A stretch of 64,000 bases of DNA from Croceibacterium aestuarii. Lineage in GTDB: Bacteria > Pseudomonadota > Alphaproteobacteria > Sphingomonadales > Sphingomonadaceae. The stretch is from contig NZ_CP131039.1 of the NCBI RefSeq assembly GCF_030657335.1, positions 1,752,501-1,816,500 of the forward strand, in the 5' to 3' direction. The translations under genes were made by a program, and so were the position numbers. This document shows positions 1 to 8,733 of the stretch, one piece after another; position 1 is the stretch's first letter, and each line of letters opens with the position of its first letter. The notes below the pieces were generated by a model that made no database searches, had not been told where the DNA came from, and saw only the letters and a program-made list of their open reading frames with translations.

Positions 1-538
1 CAATCTTGCGCTGCGAGCCGTTGACCTCGTCGGCGTAGCGAAACGCCACCCGGCCTTCGCCCTCGAGCCGATCGAGCGTCTCGCTATCGGCGAAGTAGTT
101 GCCGTCGTGATGCGCCACCGGCAGATCGATGACCTGTCCGGCATCGTAGCCCGAGGTGAACAGCGACAGGTCGTTCTCGACCACCAGGGGCACGGTGCGA
201 CAGGTGAAGGTGAGCTGGGCGTTGCGCATCAGCGCGCCGGGCAACAGCCCGCTCTCGGTCAGCACCTGGAAGCCGTTGCACACACCGAGGACTGGCACGC
301 CGCGCTCCGCTGCGGCCACGACGGCGCGCATGATCGGGCTGCGCGCGGCCATCGAGCCGCAGCGCAGGTAATCGCCATAGGAAAAACCGCCGGGCAGGGC
401 GATGAAGTCGAGCCGATCGGGCAGGTCGGCATCGCCGTGCCAGACGCGGATCGCCGGAGTCCCCGAGACCTCTTCTATGGCGACCGCCATGTCCCGATCG
501 CAGTTCGATCCGGGGAAGGTGACGACGGCGGCGCGCAT
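1..538 (-). CDS. purQ: Phosphoribosylformylglycinamidine synthase subunit PurQ (3' end cut by window edge)
   Basis: Glutaminase subunit of FGAM synthase: it releases ammonia from glutamine for step 4 of purine synthesis, working with PurS and PurL. The visible 179 residues show a class I glutamine amidotransferase fold: an N-terminal [10 protein letters not shown] strand-loop, the [13 protein letters not shown] segment, and the nucleophile elbow GVCNGFQ with Cys87. The family is about 220 residues long, so the last ~40, which should carry the His/Glu of the triad, lie outside the window. The ATG shares one base with the purS TGA stop, which implies translational coupling. Confidence 0.95.
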   Translation of the reverse strand, partial: MRAAVVTFPGSNCDRDMAVAIEEVSGTPAIRVWHGDADLPDRLDFIALPGGFSYGDYLRCGSMAARSPIMRAVVAAAERGVPVLGVCNGFQVLTESGLLPGALMRNAQLTFTCRTVPLVVENDLSLFTSGYDAGQVIDLPVAHHDGNYFADSETLDRLEGEGRVAFRYADEVNGSQRKI

Positions 539-777
539 CAGGCGTGCTCCAGCTTCTCTATGCGGTAGTTTTCGATCACCATGTTGGCGAGCAGCTTGCG
601 GCACATCTCCTCGAGTGCCTCGTCGCTGGTGTCGTCGGCCACCTCGAGTTCGATCAGGCGCCCCACGCGGACGTCCTTGACGCCGGCGAAGCCGAGCCCG
701 TCGAGAGCATGGTGCACGGCACGGCCCTGCGGATCGAGGACGCCGGGCTTGAGGCTGACGTGAACGCGTACTTTCAT
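538..777 (-). CDS. purS: Phosphoribosylformylglycinamidine synthase subunit PurS
   Basis: Small (79 aa) structural subunit that bridges PurL and PurQ in the three-part FGAM synthase. The sequence begins [18 protein letters not shown] and contains [15 protein letters not shown], both typical of PurS. The frame is open two codons further to a TTG, but the ATG at 777 is preferred because AAGGA lies about 8 nt upstream. purQ follows with a one-base overlap. purC lies further upstream on the same strand but is separated by an M16 peptidase gene. Confidence 0.95.
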   Translation of the reverse strand: MKVRVHVSLKPGVLDPQGRAVHHALDGLGFAGVKDVRVGRLIELEVADDTSDEALEEMCRKLLANMVIENYRIEKLEHA

Positions 778-809
778 GGGCAAGTCCTTGTGGGGGCCGT
801 GAGACTCGC

Positions 810-838
810 GCGCAGCCTATGGCGATTACCGGCTGCGC
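810..838. other. Hairpin between the M16 peptidase gene and purS
   Basis: GCGCAGCC and GGCTGCGC form a perfect 8-bp stem around a 13-nt loop, between the 3' end of the M16 gene and the start of purS. No T-run follows on the minus strand, so it is at best a weak terminator or an mRNA-processing or stability element. Confidence 0.35.
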
Positions 839-882
839 AAACAAGGGGGCACGCGGCCAAGGTCACAGCAAATGCATCGCCT

Positions 883-3750
883 CTATTGGTCCGCGATCTT
901 GCTCCGCGGGACGACGTCGATTTCGAGCCTTCGCGCCGTGTCGAGGTAACGCGAAGCGGTTGCCGCCAGGTCATGCGCGGTCAACGCTTTGAGCTTGTCC
1001 GGCGCAGATTTGAAGCGGGCGAGCCGCTCGGGGGCGCTCTGTGCATCGTCGGCCAGGTTGAGCCAGCCGCGGTTGGTCTTGAGCGCGTTGTCGTATTGTT
1101 CGAGCAGCGGCTGGCGCGCCCGCCGCAGCACGTCGGTATCCACGGGTCCCGAGCTCAAGGCCTCGACCGTCGCCAGCATCGCCGCGCGCGCCGCCGCAAG
1201 CTGGGCGTAATCGACCGCAGCGGTAACGGTGAAAGTGCCGTATCCGGGATAGTCGCGCGACTGGCTGGCGCTGACCGCGGGCGAATAGGTCTGGCCCAGC
1301 TTCTCGCGCAAGTTGTCCGTCATTTCGACCTGCATGACCGCCTGGAGCAATTCGAGCCGCACGACCTCGTCGAAATCGCTGTCGTCGGTCGTCGGCCAGA
1401 TCATCTGCAGCAGTGCCTGATTCTCGGGTCCGTCGTGCGGCACTGTCCGGATCGAGCGGTCGGCGGTGAAGCTGCGCGTGTCGTTGTCGTCGTAGCTGCG
1501 GAATTCGGCTTCGCGCTGGGGAATCGCACCGAGCGTCCTGGCCACCAGCGCGATGGCGCGATCGGAGTCGAAGTCGCCGACCAGCGCGAGTTCGGCGGCA
1601 CCGTGGGCGATGCGGTCGCCGATCGCGTCGCGCAGCCCGGCAAAGGTGAGCGCGAGGTAGTCGGACTCGGGCTGGAGCGAGAAGCGCGGGTCGGCGTCCG
1701 ACTGGATTCGGCCCGCCGCGGCGTTGAGCGCACTTCCCGGGGTGGCGCTGAGGCGGGCGAAGGTGTTGTCGACACCGCGCCGGTACTGCACCTCGCCCTG
1801 CGGCCGGTAGCCGAGATCGGTAAGTGCCGCCGCGACGAGGTCGAGCTGCAGCTCAAGGTCGCGCGGGGTGGTCATCCCGCCCATCAGGAAGGTGTCCGCG
1901 TCGGCCGAAACGTTGAAGCCGACGCTGCGCCCGGCGAGGATCGACTGCAGTTCGTCGAGCGAGTGCTTGCCCAGTCCGCCCGCTGGCAGAGAGCTGGTCA
2001 TCGCCGTCGCCAGGGGATGTTCGCGCGTGTCGAGCATGTGCCCGCCGTCGACGTTGAGCTCCCACGAGATGCGGTCGTTCTCGAGCTTGGTCGGTTTGAG
2101 GTTGAGCCGCAAACCGTTGGCAAAACGGATCGTGCGGATGCCGAACTGGGGCTCGGTCGTGTCGGAGACGACGGTGCCGGGCGTGCCGAAGTCGGTATAT
2201 CCGAAGTCGGTCAGCTTGGCCTGTTCGTCCTGCTTGAGCTCGGCCTGCATCCCTTCGTTCCATGCCGTGCGCAAGGCTGCGGCGCCGCCTTCGGGTGCCG
2301 TCCGGCCTTCGAAGCGGATCATGGGATCGTCCAGCGGGAGCAGCTCGTCGCGCAGCGCGGCCATGACTGCAGCGGGCGTGATCAGCGGTTCGACTTCCCT
2401 GAACCGTTCGAGCGAGCTTTGCGGCGTTGTGGGGACCTGTCCGTCTTGCAGCAGGCCAAGCGCCGCCCCGACGAAATCGGCGTTGGAGCGCGTGTCGGCG
2501 CCGGCGGCGGCGTTTTCCTGCGCGGTGCGCATATTGGCGAGCTGTTCGTCGACTTCGGCCTGGGTGACGCCGAAGGCCAGGGCCTTGCGGTATTCGGCCT
2601 GAGCGACAGCCAGTCCGCGCTTCCATTCGCCTTCTGCGGCATCGACGATGAGGTTGCTGGTCCGTCCGACCTTGAACACGTCGCCCGTTCCCAAGCCGGC
2701 GCCGCGGAACGGCGGGTCGTCGGTCCGCGCGAGGCGCTGGAGGCGGCGGTTGATGATGCCATAGCCGATCGAACGCATGAGCTTGGCGCGGCGACTGGCG
2801 ACGGTGTCGGGCTCGTCGAGATAGGGGCCGGTGACGGAAACGGTAACCCGCTCCGACAGCGCCGGGTCCAGATGGACCGCGGTATCGCCGCGCAGGCTGT
2901 AGTCGATCGGCCCCGCGCCCGGCTCGTCGAGCGCCGGCGGTCCGCGCCAGTCGGCGAAGTGCCGGCGGATCTCCGCCTCGACGGCATCGGGGTCGAAATC
3001 GCCGACGACGACGATCGCCGTGTCCTCGGGCCGGTAGAGTCGGCGCCACAGCGCGCGCAACCTGTCCGAAGTCGCGTTTTGCAGAGTCTCGGTCGTGCCG
3101 ATGGGAAGGCGCTGGGTCAGCCGCGCGCCGGGATACTGGAATTCGAGATTGTCGAGCATGTTGCGATAGGCATAGGTGTCGCCGACGCGCTTTTCGGAAA
3201 GCACCACGCCTTTTTCGCGATCGATCGCGGCCTGGTCGAAGCTCAGCTCGCTGGCGATCTCGCGCATCAGCATCAGCGACGTATCGAGCAGTTCGCCGTC
3301 GTTGCGCGGCAAGTTGAGCTTGTAGATCGTCTGGTCGAATCCGGTCGAGGCGTTGGTGTCGGCACCGAACGCGAGACCTTCGCGCTCGAGCAGCTTGACC
3401 ATCTCGCCTTCGGGGATGTGGGTTGAGCCGTTGAACGCCATGTGCTCGATGAAATGGGCGTAGCCGCGTTCCGCGTCATGCTCGGACAGCGAACCGCCGT
3501 CGATCCGCATCCATACCATCGCCTGCCCGGCGGGGGTCGCATTGCGGCGGATGATGTAGCGCATCCCGTTGTCCAGCGTGCCGAAACGATAGGCGGGATC
3601 GACCGGCAGGTCGCTCGTTTCGAACGCCCAGTCGGTCTCGGGCGCCTGGGCCGCGACGACGGCAGTTGCGGTGTCCCGCGCCTGGAGCGGCGTCTGGACG
3701 AATGCGGCAAGGGGGAGGAGAAGCGCGGAAAGCAGGAGGCGAAAATTCAT
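883..3750 (-). CDS. Secreted M16-family zinc metallopeptidase (pitrilysin/insulinase type)
   Basis: Two-module M16 peptidase of 955 aa, expected in the periplasm, where such enzymes degrade peptides or process proteins. The N-terminal signal peptide (MNFRLLLSALLLPLAAF, cleavage near LQA) sets the start; the frame is open 27 codons upstream without signal-like sequence. The inverted zinc motif HFIEH is at residues 99-103, and the downstream VVLSEKR segment supplies the third ligand Glu. A second, usually inactive M16 half fills the C-terminal part. It separates purC from purS, although its function has no obvious link to purines. Its substrate is unknown. Confidence 0.93.
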   Translation of the reverse strand: MNFRLLLSALLLPLAAFVQTPLQARDTATAVVAAQAPETDWAFETSDLPVDPAYRFGTLDNGMRYIIRRNATPAGQAMVWMRIDGGSLSEHDAERGYAHFIEHMAFNGSTHIPEGEMVKLLEREGLAFGADTNASTGFDQTIYKLNLPRNDGELLDTSLMLMREIASELSFDQAAIDREKGVVLSEKRVGDTYAYRNMLDNLEFQYPGARLTQRLPIGTTETLQNATSDRLRALWRRLYRPEDTAIVVVGDFDPDAVEAEIRRHFADWRGPPALDEPGAGPIDYSLRGDTAVHLDPALSERVTVSVTGPYLDEPDTVASRRAKLMRSIGYGIINRRLQRLARTDDPPFRGAGLGTGDVFKVGRTSNLIVDAAEGEWKRGLAVAQAEYRKALAFGVTQAEVDEQLANMRTAQENAAAGADTRSNADFVGAALGLLQDGQVPTTPQSSLERFREVEPLITPAAVMAALRDELLPLDDPMIRFEGRTAPEGGAAALRTAWNEGMQAELKQDEQAKLTDFGYTDFGTPGTVVSDTTEPQFGIRTIRFANGLRLNLKPTKLENDRISWELNVDGGHMLDTREHPLATAMTSSLPAGGLGKHSLDELQSILAGRSVGFNVSADADTFLMGGMTTPRDLELQLDLVAAALTDLGYRPQGEVQYRRGVDNTFARLSATPGSALNAAAGRIQSDADPRFSLQPESDYLALTFAGLRDAIGDRIAHGAAELALVGDFDSDRAIALVARTLGAIPQREAEFRSYDDNDTRSFTADRSIRTVPHDGPENQALLQMIWPTTDDSDFDEVVRLELLQAVMQVEMTDNLREKLGQTYSPAVSASQSRDYPGYGTFTVTAAVDYAQLAAARAAMLATVEALSSGPVDTDVLRRARQPLLEQYDNALKTNRGWLNLADDAQSAPERLARFKSAPDKLKALTAHDLAATASRYLDTARRLEIDVVPRSKIADQ

Positions 3751-3901
3751 CGCCGCTGTTACTGCCGCAGGAAGTGTGAACGGGCAATGGCTCGGCGCCG
3801 TCGCGCTGACAGGAATTTCCCGCCGCCCCAAGCAGCAGGGTGCAGATTCGGCGAGGGAGCGCGCGCCTCGTCGTACCGACGACCAGGGGGCGGGACGGCG
3901 G

Positions 3902-4702
3902 CTACTTCTTTTTCGCCGGGGTCCCGCGCAGCTTCGTGCGGTGAGCGGAGAGGTCGAAGACCTCGCCGGGTCCGGCGTCTTCCTGCAGCAGGCCGAGACG
4001 GCGGGCGACCTCCTGGTAGGCCTCTTCCTCGCCGCCCAGATCGCGGCGGAAGCGGTCCTTGTCGAGCTTCTCGCCGCTCGTCATGTCCCACAGCCGGCAG
4101 CCGTCCGGGCTGATCTCGTCGGCCAGGATGACCCGCGAATAATCCCCGTCCCAGATGCGCCCGAACTCGAGCTTGAAATCGACCAGGCGGATGCCGATGG
4201 CCGAGAACATGCCGCTCATGAAGTCGTTGATGCGGATCGCCATGCTCGACATGTCCTGCATCTCTTCGTTCGATGCCCAGCCGAAACAGGCGATGTGCTC
4301 TTCGGAGACCATCGGGTCGTTCAGCGCATCGTCCTTGTAATAGTACTCGATCAGCGTGTGCGGCAGGGGCTCGCCTTCCTCGATGCCGAGGCGCTTGGAG
4401 ATCGAACCGGCGGCGACGTTGCGCACGACGACCTCGAGCGGGATGATCTCGACCTGGCGCACGAGCTGCTCGCGCATGTTGAGCCGGCGGATGAAGTGCG
4501 TGGGGATGCCGATGTGGCTCAGCCGCGTGAACACGTGCTCGCTGATGCGGTTGTTGATCACGCCCTTGCCGTTGATCGTGCCCTTCTTCTGGGCGTTGAA
4601 GGCGGTGGCATCGTCCTTGAAGTACTGGATGATCGTGCCCGGCTCGGGGCCCTCGTAGAGGATCTTGGCCTTGCCTTCGTAAATCTGGCGGCGACGGGAC
4701 AT
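3902..4702 (-). CDS. purC: Phosphoribosylaminoimidazole-succinocarboxamide synthase (SAICAR synthetase)
   Basis: ATP-dependent ligation of aspartate to CAIR, step 8 of purine synthesis. The 266-aa protein starts [18 protein letters not shown], the canonical PurC N-terminus, and contains the conserved [19 protein letters not shown] and SPDGCRLWD segments of the active site. The ATG at 4702 has AAGG about 8 nt upstream; the open frame before it is non-coding leader. That leader holds a terminator-like hairpin with an A6 tract (T6 on the coding strand), so expression may be attenuated. Confidence 0.97.
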   Translation of the reverse strand: MSRRRQIYEGKAKILYEGPEPGTIIQYFKDDATAFNAQKKGTINGKGVINNRISEHVFTRLSHIGIPTHFIRRLNMREQLVRQVEIIPLEVVVRNVAAGSISKRLGIEEGEPLPHTLIEYYYKDDALNDPMVSEEHIACFGWASNEEMQDMSSMAIRINDFMSGMFSAIGIRLVDFKLEFGRIWDGDYSRVILADEISPDGCRLWDMTSGEKLDKDRFRRDLGGEEEAYQEVARRLGLLQEDAGPGEVFDLSAHRTKLRGTPAKKK

Positions 4703-4734
4703 GGCAGTGACCTTGCTGTGACGCGGAAAGGGGC

Positions 4735-4788
4735 AAAAAAGCGAGCGCCCCGGCGTTCGAAGCACGGCTTCGCACGGGCCCGGGGCGC
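4735..4788 (-). terminator. Terminator-like hairpin in the purC leader (possible attenuator)
   Basis: Reading the minus strand, GCGCCCCGG (4788-4780) pairs perfectly with CCGGGGCGC (4753-4745). A nested CGAAG/CTTCG stem lies inside the loop. Four bases later comes a run of six T (4740-4735), and two more pairs after a 2x2 internal loop bring the stem flush to it. This looks like an intrinsic terminator for the minus strand. The next minus-strand gene upstream, the antiporter, ends at 5686, so the element sits in front of purC rather than behind a neighbouring gene. Confidence 0.55.
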
Positions 4789-4797
4789 GAGCGCGAC

Positions 4798-4825
4798 CAT
4801 ATAGCGCGAACGACCCGAAAAGCAA
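4798..4825 (-). promoter_or_regulatory. Candidate purC promoter
   Basis: On the minus strand TTGCTT (4825-4820) and TATATG (4803-4798) are separated by 16 bp. The -10 region reads GCTATAT, close to the GCTANAWC housekeeping -10 described in alphaproteobacteria. A start about 7 nt downstream would put the leader hairpin at the very 5' end of the transcript. Assigned by eye only. Confidence 0.35.
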
Positions 4826-4877
4826 TTGCAGGGGCGGAATGCTCGTCTAGACCATGCGCGGGACAAGGGAGAGAGAC

Positions 4878-5393
4878 ATGAACACCGATCGCCGTACACT
4901 GATTGCCGCGGGCACCGCGCTCACCGCACTGTTCGCCACCGGCGCATGCGCGCAGGAAGACCAGAGCGAGGGACAGCCGCTGCCGAACGGCCCGGCCAAG
5001 GGGCCCTCGGGGCTGATGGAGATCATCCACATCTACGCCGACGAGAAGGGCGTGAGCCACGTCGGCAAGGTCACGGTGCAGGGCACGCCCAAGCCGCTGC
5101 CGGTGACCGGAGTCGTCGCCACCTCGATCGCCCAGGGCACCGAAGACTGGCACCAGGCCCCGCGCAAGACCTTCACCATCAACGTCGTCGGCGACATCGA
5201 GGCCGAAGTCGGCGACGGGACGAAGATCCCGATCGGCAAGGGCGACCTGGTCTATCTCGAGGACCGGAGCGGCAAGGGCCACGTCACCCGGCTGCTGACC
5301 CCGGTGGCCAACCTGTTCCTGCAGATGCCCGACGATTTCGACCTCGTCGCCTGGGCGAACGCCCCGGTCGATCCGGACTCCCGCAACGGGTGA
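4878..5393 (+). CDS. Tat-exported cupin-fold protein of unknown function
   Basis: 171 aa. The start MNTDRRTLIAAGTAL is a twin-arginine-type leader with cleavage near ACA-QED; the frame is open eight codons upstream without leader features. The rest is a small beta-rich domain with repeated glycine turns (VVGDIEAEVGDG, IGKGDLVYLED) typical of cupin proteins that hold a metal or small ligand. It is divergent from purC. I cannot assign a substrate; a periplasmic binding or isomerase-like role is only a guess. Confidence 0.75.
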   Translation: MNTDRRTLIAAGTALTALFATGACAQEDQSEGQPLPNGPAKGPSGLMEIIHIYADEKGVSHVGKVTVQGTPKPLPVTGVVATSIAQGTEDWHQAPRKTFTINVVGDIEAEVGDGTKIPIGKGDLVYLEDRSGKGHVTRLLTPVANLFLQMPDDFDLVAWANAPVDPDSRNG

Positions 5394-5685
5394 TCCGGGC
5401 CGAAATGCCGGGCCTGCCTCCGGGGCGGTGGCTTGCCGAAACCGTCCCGAGCCGGGGTTACTTCAGTTACAGGTGTAAGCTTGGCGAGAAGTCTTGAAAA
5501 TGCTGCATCGTCAGGCATTTAGTTGAAGAAAAATCACGGTTCGAGCGGGTTACACATACCGGGCCGGAAAAGAATTCGCGCAAGCCGCACCGCCGCGCGA
5601 AAGCGTTGGGCCGGGGGGGTGTGCAGCGGGGTTGGCATCGGCCGGAGCCTAGGCCGATCGCCGCCGTGTAGGAAAACGATTTTTT

Positions 5686-6984
5686 CTAATGGAGAGTCTC
5701 GGGCACGTCGTCCGGGTCCTCCTCGCGCTCCTGCCGCCGCTCGATCATGCGGCCGAGCGTCGCGCGCTGGACCAGCACCGAGAACAGCACCGCGGCGAAG
5801 GTGGCGGCGAGCAGCAGGTCGCGCGTCGGCCCGACAGGGAGCGAGAGCACCAGCGCAATGGAGATACCGCCACGCAGGCCGCCCCAGACCAGCACTTGCC
5901 AGCTGCCGGGCGCCTGCGGCTTGGCGGCGGGCACCGCGCGGGTCGAAAGCGAGACCGAGAGCGCGCGGGCGAGCAGCACGGCCGGCACCGCCAGCAAGCC
6001 GAACGCAGCGTGCTGCAGTCCGGCGACGATGACGATCATTTCCAGGCCGATAAGCAGGAACAGCGCCGAGTTGAGCATCTCGTCGATCAGCTCCCAGAAC
6101 TTGATGACGTAGTCGCGCGTCGTGTCGCTCATCGCGTAAGTCACACCGTGGTTGCCGATCAGCAGGCCGGCGACGGCCATCGCCAGCGGACCGGAAACGT
6201 GAACCGCGCTGCACAGGGCATAGCCGCCCATCACGACCGCGAGGCTGATCGTCACTTCGAGCGCATAATCGTCCATCGAGCGCATCGCCCGGTAGCCGAG
6301 CCAGCCGACGATAAAGCCGACCAGGATGCCGCCACCGGCCTCGACCACGAACATGTGCGCGCCTTCGAGCAGCGAGAAGTCCTGGCCGGTGAGCGCCGCC
6401 CCGAGAAGGATGGTGAAGACGACGATCCCGACACCGTCGTTGAACAGGCTTTCGCCGGCAACGATCGCCTGCAAACGGCCCGGGACATTCTCCTCGCGCA
6501 GTACGCCGAGCACGGAAACCGGGTCGGTCGGCGAAATCAGTGCGCCGAAAACGAAGTACCAGATCGGCGCCATCGACGCGCCGAGTGCCGTGCCGATGGC
6601 CCACATCATCACCCCGATGAGGACCGTCGAGATGATCACCCCCACGGTCGAGAGCATGAGGACCGGAAACCAGTCCTTCTTGAGGTCGTCGAGATTGACG
6701 TGAAGGGCGCCGGCGAACAGCAGAAAGCTGAGCATCCCTTGCAGCAGCGTCTCGGTGAAATTCATCTGCTCGAGCAAGGCGCGCACATTGTCGTCGAGCG
6801 TCACAGCGGGGATGAAGGCATTGGCCAGCAGCAACCCGATCGAGGCGATCGCGCCCATCACCGTCAGGCCGATGACATGCGGCAGCTTGAGCACGTGGTG
6901 ATTGAAGGTGCCGAGGACGGCCGCGGCGACGAAGACTATCGCGCCAAGGTCGAATGCGTTCAGAGCTTGCGCTTGTTCGTGCAT
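5686..6984 (-). CDS. Cation:proton antiporter, CPA1 family (NhaP-like)
   Basis: Inner-membrane Na+(K+)/H+ exchanger of 432 aa with about 12 hydrophobic segments. Two hallmark CPA1 stretches are present: GALISPTDPVSVLG in the unwound helix near residue 155 and AGESLFNDGVGIVVF, which carries the ion-binding Asp, near residue 185. The C-terminus ends in a short charged tail, so there is no large cytoplasmic regulatory domain. The 292-bp convergent gap with the cupin gene contains a short stem at 5637-5658 but no convincing terminator. Confidence 0.92.
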   Translation of the reverse strand: MHEQAQALNAFDLGAIVFVAAAVLGTFNHHVLKLPHVIGLTVMGAIASIGLLLANAFIPAVTLDDNVRALLEQMNFTETLLQGMLSFLLFAGALHVNLDDLKKDWFPVLMLSTVGVIISTVLIGVMMWAIGTALGASMAPIWYFVFGALISPTDPVSVLGVLREENVPGRLQAIVAGESLFNDGVGIVVFTILLGAALTGQDFSLLEGAHMFVVEAGGGILVGFIVGWLGYRAMRSMDDYALEVTISLAVVMGGYALCSAVHVSGPLAMAVAGLLIGNHGVTYAMSDTTRDYVIKFWELIDEMLNSALFLLIGLEMIVIVAGLQHAAFGLLAVPAVLLARALSVSLSTRAVPAAKPQAPGSWQVLVWGGLRGGISIALVLSLPVGPTRDLLLAATFAAVLFSVLVQRATLGRMIERRQEREEDPDDVPETLH

Positions 6985-7032
6985 GTGCCGGGGATAGCGC
7001 GCCGCGCCGGGGGCGCAAGCCGCGCCAGCGCG

Positions 7033-7914
7033 TTATTCCGCCGGCATCACCGCATCGGCGAAGTCGCTTTCGTATCGGGTAATCAGTTCGCGGTCGTCGC
7101 GATTCCACGGGTGGAAGCCGGGCAGGAAGTACGCCGCCCAGGCCGGAAAGATGCGCCGCAGGACGCCGGGTTTGCCGACCAGGTACCATGTGAGCCTGGC
7201 CCTGGCTTTCCAGCCGGTAATCCCGTCCTGCGCCATCAGGTCGAGCGCGTCGTGGCTGCGGTGGCCGACGAAACGCCCGGTGACCAGCAGCATGGTCAGC
7301 GCCTTGAGCTTCCAGCGGCGCCAGCGCGACCAGCCGCGGGTCGCGTGCAGGTAGGTGTCGAAAGCGACGCCCTTGTGTTCGATTTCCTCGACCGCGTGCC
7401 AACGCCAGATGTCGGCCTGCGGCCCGTTGGGGTCGAAGAAGGCCTTTGCGTCCTTGAGGAACAGGTGGGCGAACATCGCGGTGAAATGCTCGAGCGCGAT
7501 GGTGACGCCGAGTTGAACCACCGGCGGCCGGGTTCGGGCGATGGCGACGTTGTGCGCGATGCGCGCTTCCAGGCCGCTCATGTCGTAGCCGCTTTCGGCC
7601 GCGGCGCGGTTGAAGGCGAGGTGCTCCCTCGTGTGGTTGACTTCCTGCTTCACGAAAGCGCGGATTTCACTGGCCAGGCGGGGCGGGGCACCGTCGCGAA
7701 ACGCCTTGACGCTCTCGATGAACAGCCCTTCGCCGAGCGGGAAGCTGGCCGAAAGCGAGTTCATCCACGCCGTCGCCACCGGGTCGGCATTGCACCACCA
7801 GCGCTGCATCGTCTCGCCGCGGCCGAAGCGGCTGTCGCGCGGGGTGATCGTCAGGTCCGCCGGGGTCGGCGTCGGGCCGGCGTTCGGGCGTTCGATTCGT
7901 GCAGTGGCATTCAT
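7033..7914 (-). CDS. Predicted metal-dependent hydrolase (PF10118-type, ferritin-like helices)
   Basis: 293-aa helical protein. Repeated Glu/His motifs EVNHTREH, IALEHFTA and HAVEEIEHKGVAFD are spread along the chain, as in the PF10118 family annotated as predicted metal-dependent hydrolases and resembling diiron ferritin-like folds. The start MNATARIERPN at 7914 is chosen over an ATG 11 codons upstream because it fits the family N-terminus and leaves room for the leader. It is divergent from a TetR gene, with a palindrome over its promoter, so it is a likely TetR target. The physiological substrate is unknown. Confidence 0.8.
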   Translation of the reverse strand: MNATARIERPNAGPTPTPADLTITPRDSRFGRGETMQRWWCNADPVATAWMNSLSASFPLGEGLFIESVKAFRDGAPPRLASEIRAFVKQEVNHTREHLAFNRAAAESGYDMSGLEARIAHNVAIARTRPPVVQLGVTIALEHFTAMFAHLFLKDAKAFFDPNGPQADIWRWHAVEEIEHKGVAFDTYLHATRGWSRWRRWKLKALTMLLVTGRFVGHRSHDALDLMAQDGITGWKARARLTWYLVGKPGVLRRIFPAWAAYFLPGFHPWNRDDRELITRYESDFADAVMPAE

Positions 7915-7936
7915 GGCAAGGCTCCGTAACGACCGG

Positions 7937-7966
7937 GAGATATGCATAACTTACATTGATGTCAAT
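7937..7966 (-). promoter_or_regulatory. Candidate promoter of the hydrolase gene with overlapping TetR-type palindrome
   Basis: On the minus strand, TTGACA (7965-7960) is followed after 17 bp by TATCTC (7942-7937). The -35 hexamer lies inside the palindrome ATTGA-TG-TCAAT (7955-7966). Position and symmetry suit repression by the divergent TetR protein. The -10 match is weak. Confidence 0.4.
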
Positions 7967-8112
7967 AAGGACCGCCCTCCCGCTGGGCGAAGTGCCCCCC
8001 AAAGTTGCCATCGGGTCGTGCGAATGCCACGAGCACCTCAGTCTCGTGCGATTCCATCCGGCCCTGGCCTGCCGGGCGAGACGGTCCCCGGTTCAAAAGA
8101 GCACCGACATTT

Positions 8113-8712
8113 ATGGCAAAGCGCAAGCGATTGAGCCCCGAAGAATCCCGTACCGCGGCGCTCGAAGCGGCGCGGGCTCTGCTTATCGAGACCGGCCCGC
8201 AGTCCGTCACGCTGAAGGCCGTGGCGGGGCGCATCGGCCGGACTCACGCCAACCTGCTGCACCATTTCGGCTCCGCTTCGGGCCTGCAGAAGGCTCTGGC
8301 CGAGCACTTGGCGTACACCGTGTGCGAGACCATTGCCGACGCCGTGCGAGCGACGCGCGCCGGGATCGGCAGCCCGCGCGAGGTTGTCGATCTGACCTTC
8401 GACGCCTTCGACAGCGAAGGCGCCGGGGCGCTGGCAAGCTGGATGCTGTTGACCGGCAACGAAGATGCGCTCGACCCGATCGTCGAATCGATCCACGATC
8501 TGGTCGACGAGCTTCGTCCCGAGGAAGCGAGCCACCAGGGCAGCGACGCGATGCACCGGGTGACTCTGTCGCTCGTCCTGCTTGCTCTCGGCGACGCCCT
8601 GCTCGGCCGCCAGCTGGCCAATTCGCTCGGTCTCGAACGCAGTGCGGCGCGCGACGATGCGGAGCGGATGTTGACCGCGGTGCTGGTACGGAACGGCCCG
8701 ATCGGAGGCTGA
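8113..8712 (+). CDS. TetR/AcrR-family transcriptional regulator
   Basis: 199 aa. The N-terminal 55 residues form a TetR helix-turn-helix: ALEAARALLIETGPQSVTLKAVAGRIGRTHANLLHHFGSASGL. The remainder is a helical ligand-binding domain. The start MAKRKRLSPEE is chosen because the 36 codons upstream are not TetR-like. It is transcribed away from the metal-dependent hydrolase gene, and the shared 198-bp region carries a palindrome over the hydrolase promoter. It probably represses its neighbour in response to an unknown ligand. Confidence 0.88.
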   Translation: MAKRKRLSPEESRTAALEAARALLIETGPQSVTLKAVAGRIGRTHANLLHHFGSASGLQKALAEHLAYTVCETIADAVRATRAGIGSPREVVDLTFDAFDSEGAGALASWMLLTGNEDALDPIVESIHDLVDELRPEEASHQGSDAMHRVTLSLVLLALGDALLGRQLANSLGLERSAARDDAERMLTAVLVRNGPIGG

Positions 8713-8733
8713 ACGGGGTTTGCCGAGCGCCGC

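Noticed and set aside
544-3426. 960-codon open frame on the plus strand opposite the M16 protease and purS
   Set aside because: The translation is low-complexity (many Arg/Glu/Val/Ala), has no recognisable domain, and lies fully antisense to well-supported genes; it is an effect of high GC with a strong third-position bias.
5637-5658. ATCGGCC/GGCCGAT stem between the cupin and antiporter genes as a terminator
   Set aside because: The stem is only 7 bp and no T-run follows on either strand.
5689-7929. 746-codon plus-strand open frame opposite the antiporter and hydrolase
   Set aside because: Antisense shadow with His/Gln/Arg-rich composition and no domain; both minus-strand genes have clear motifs.
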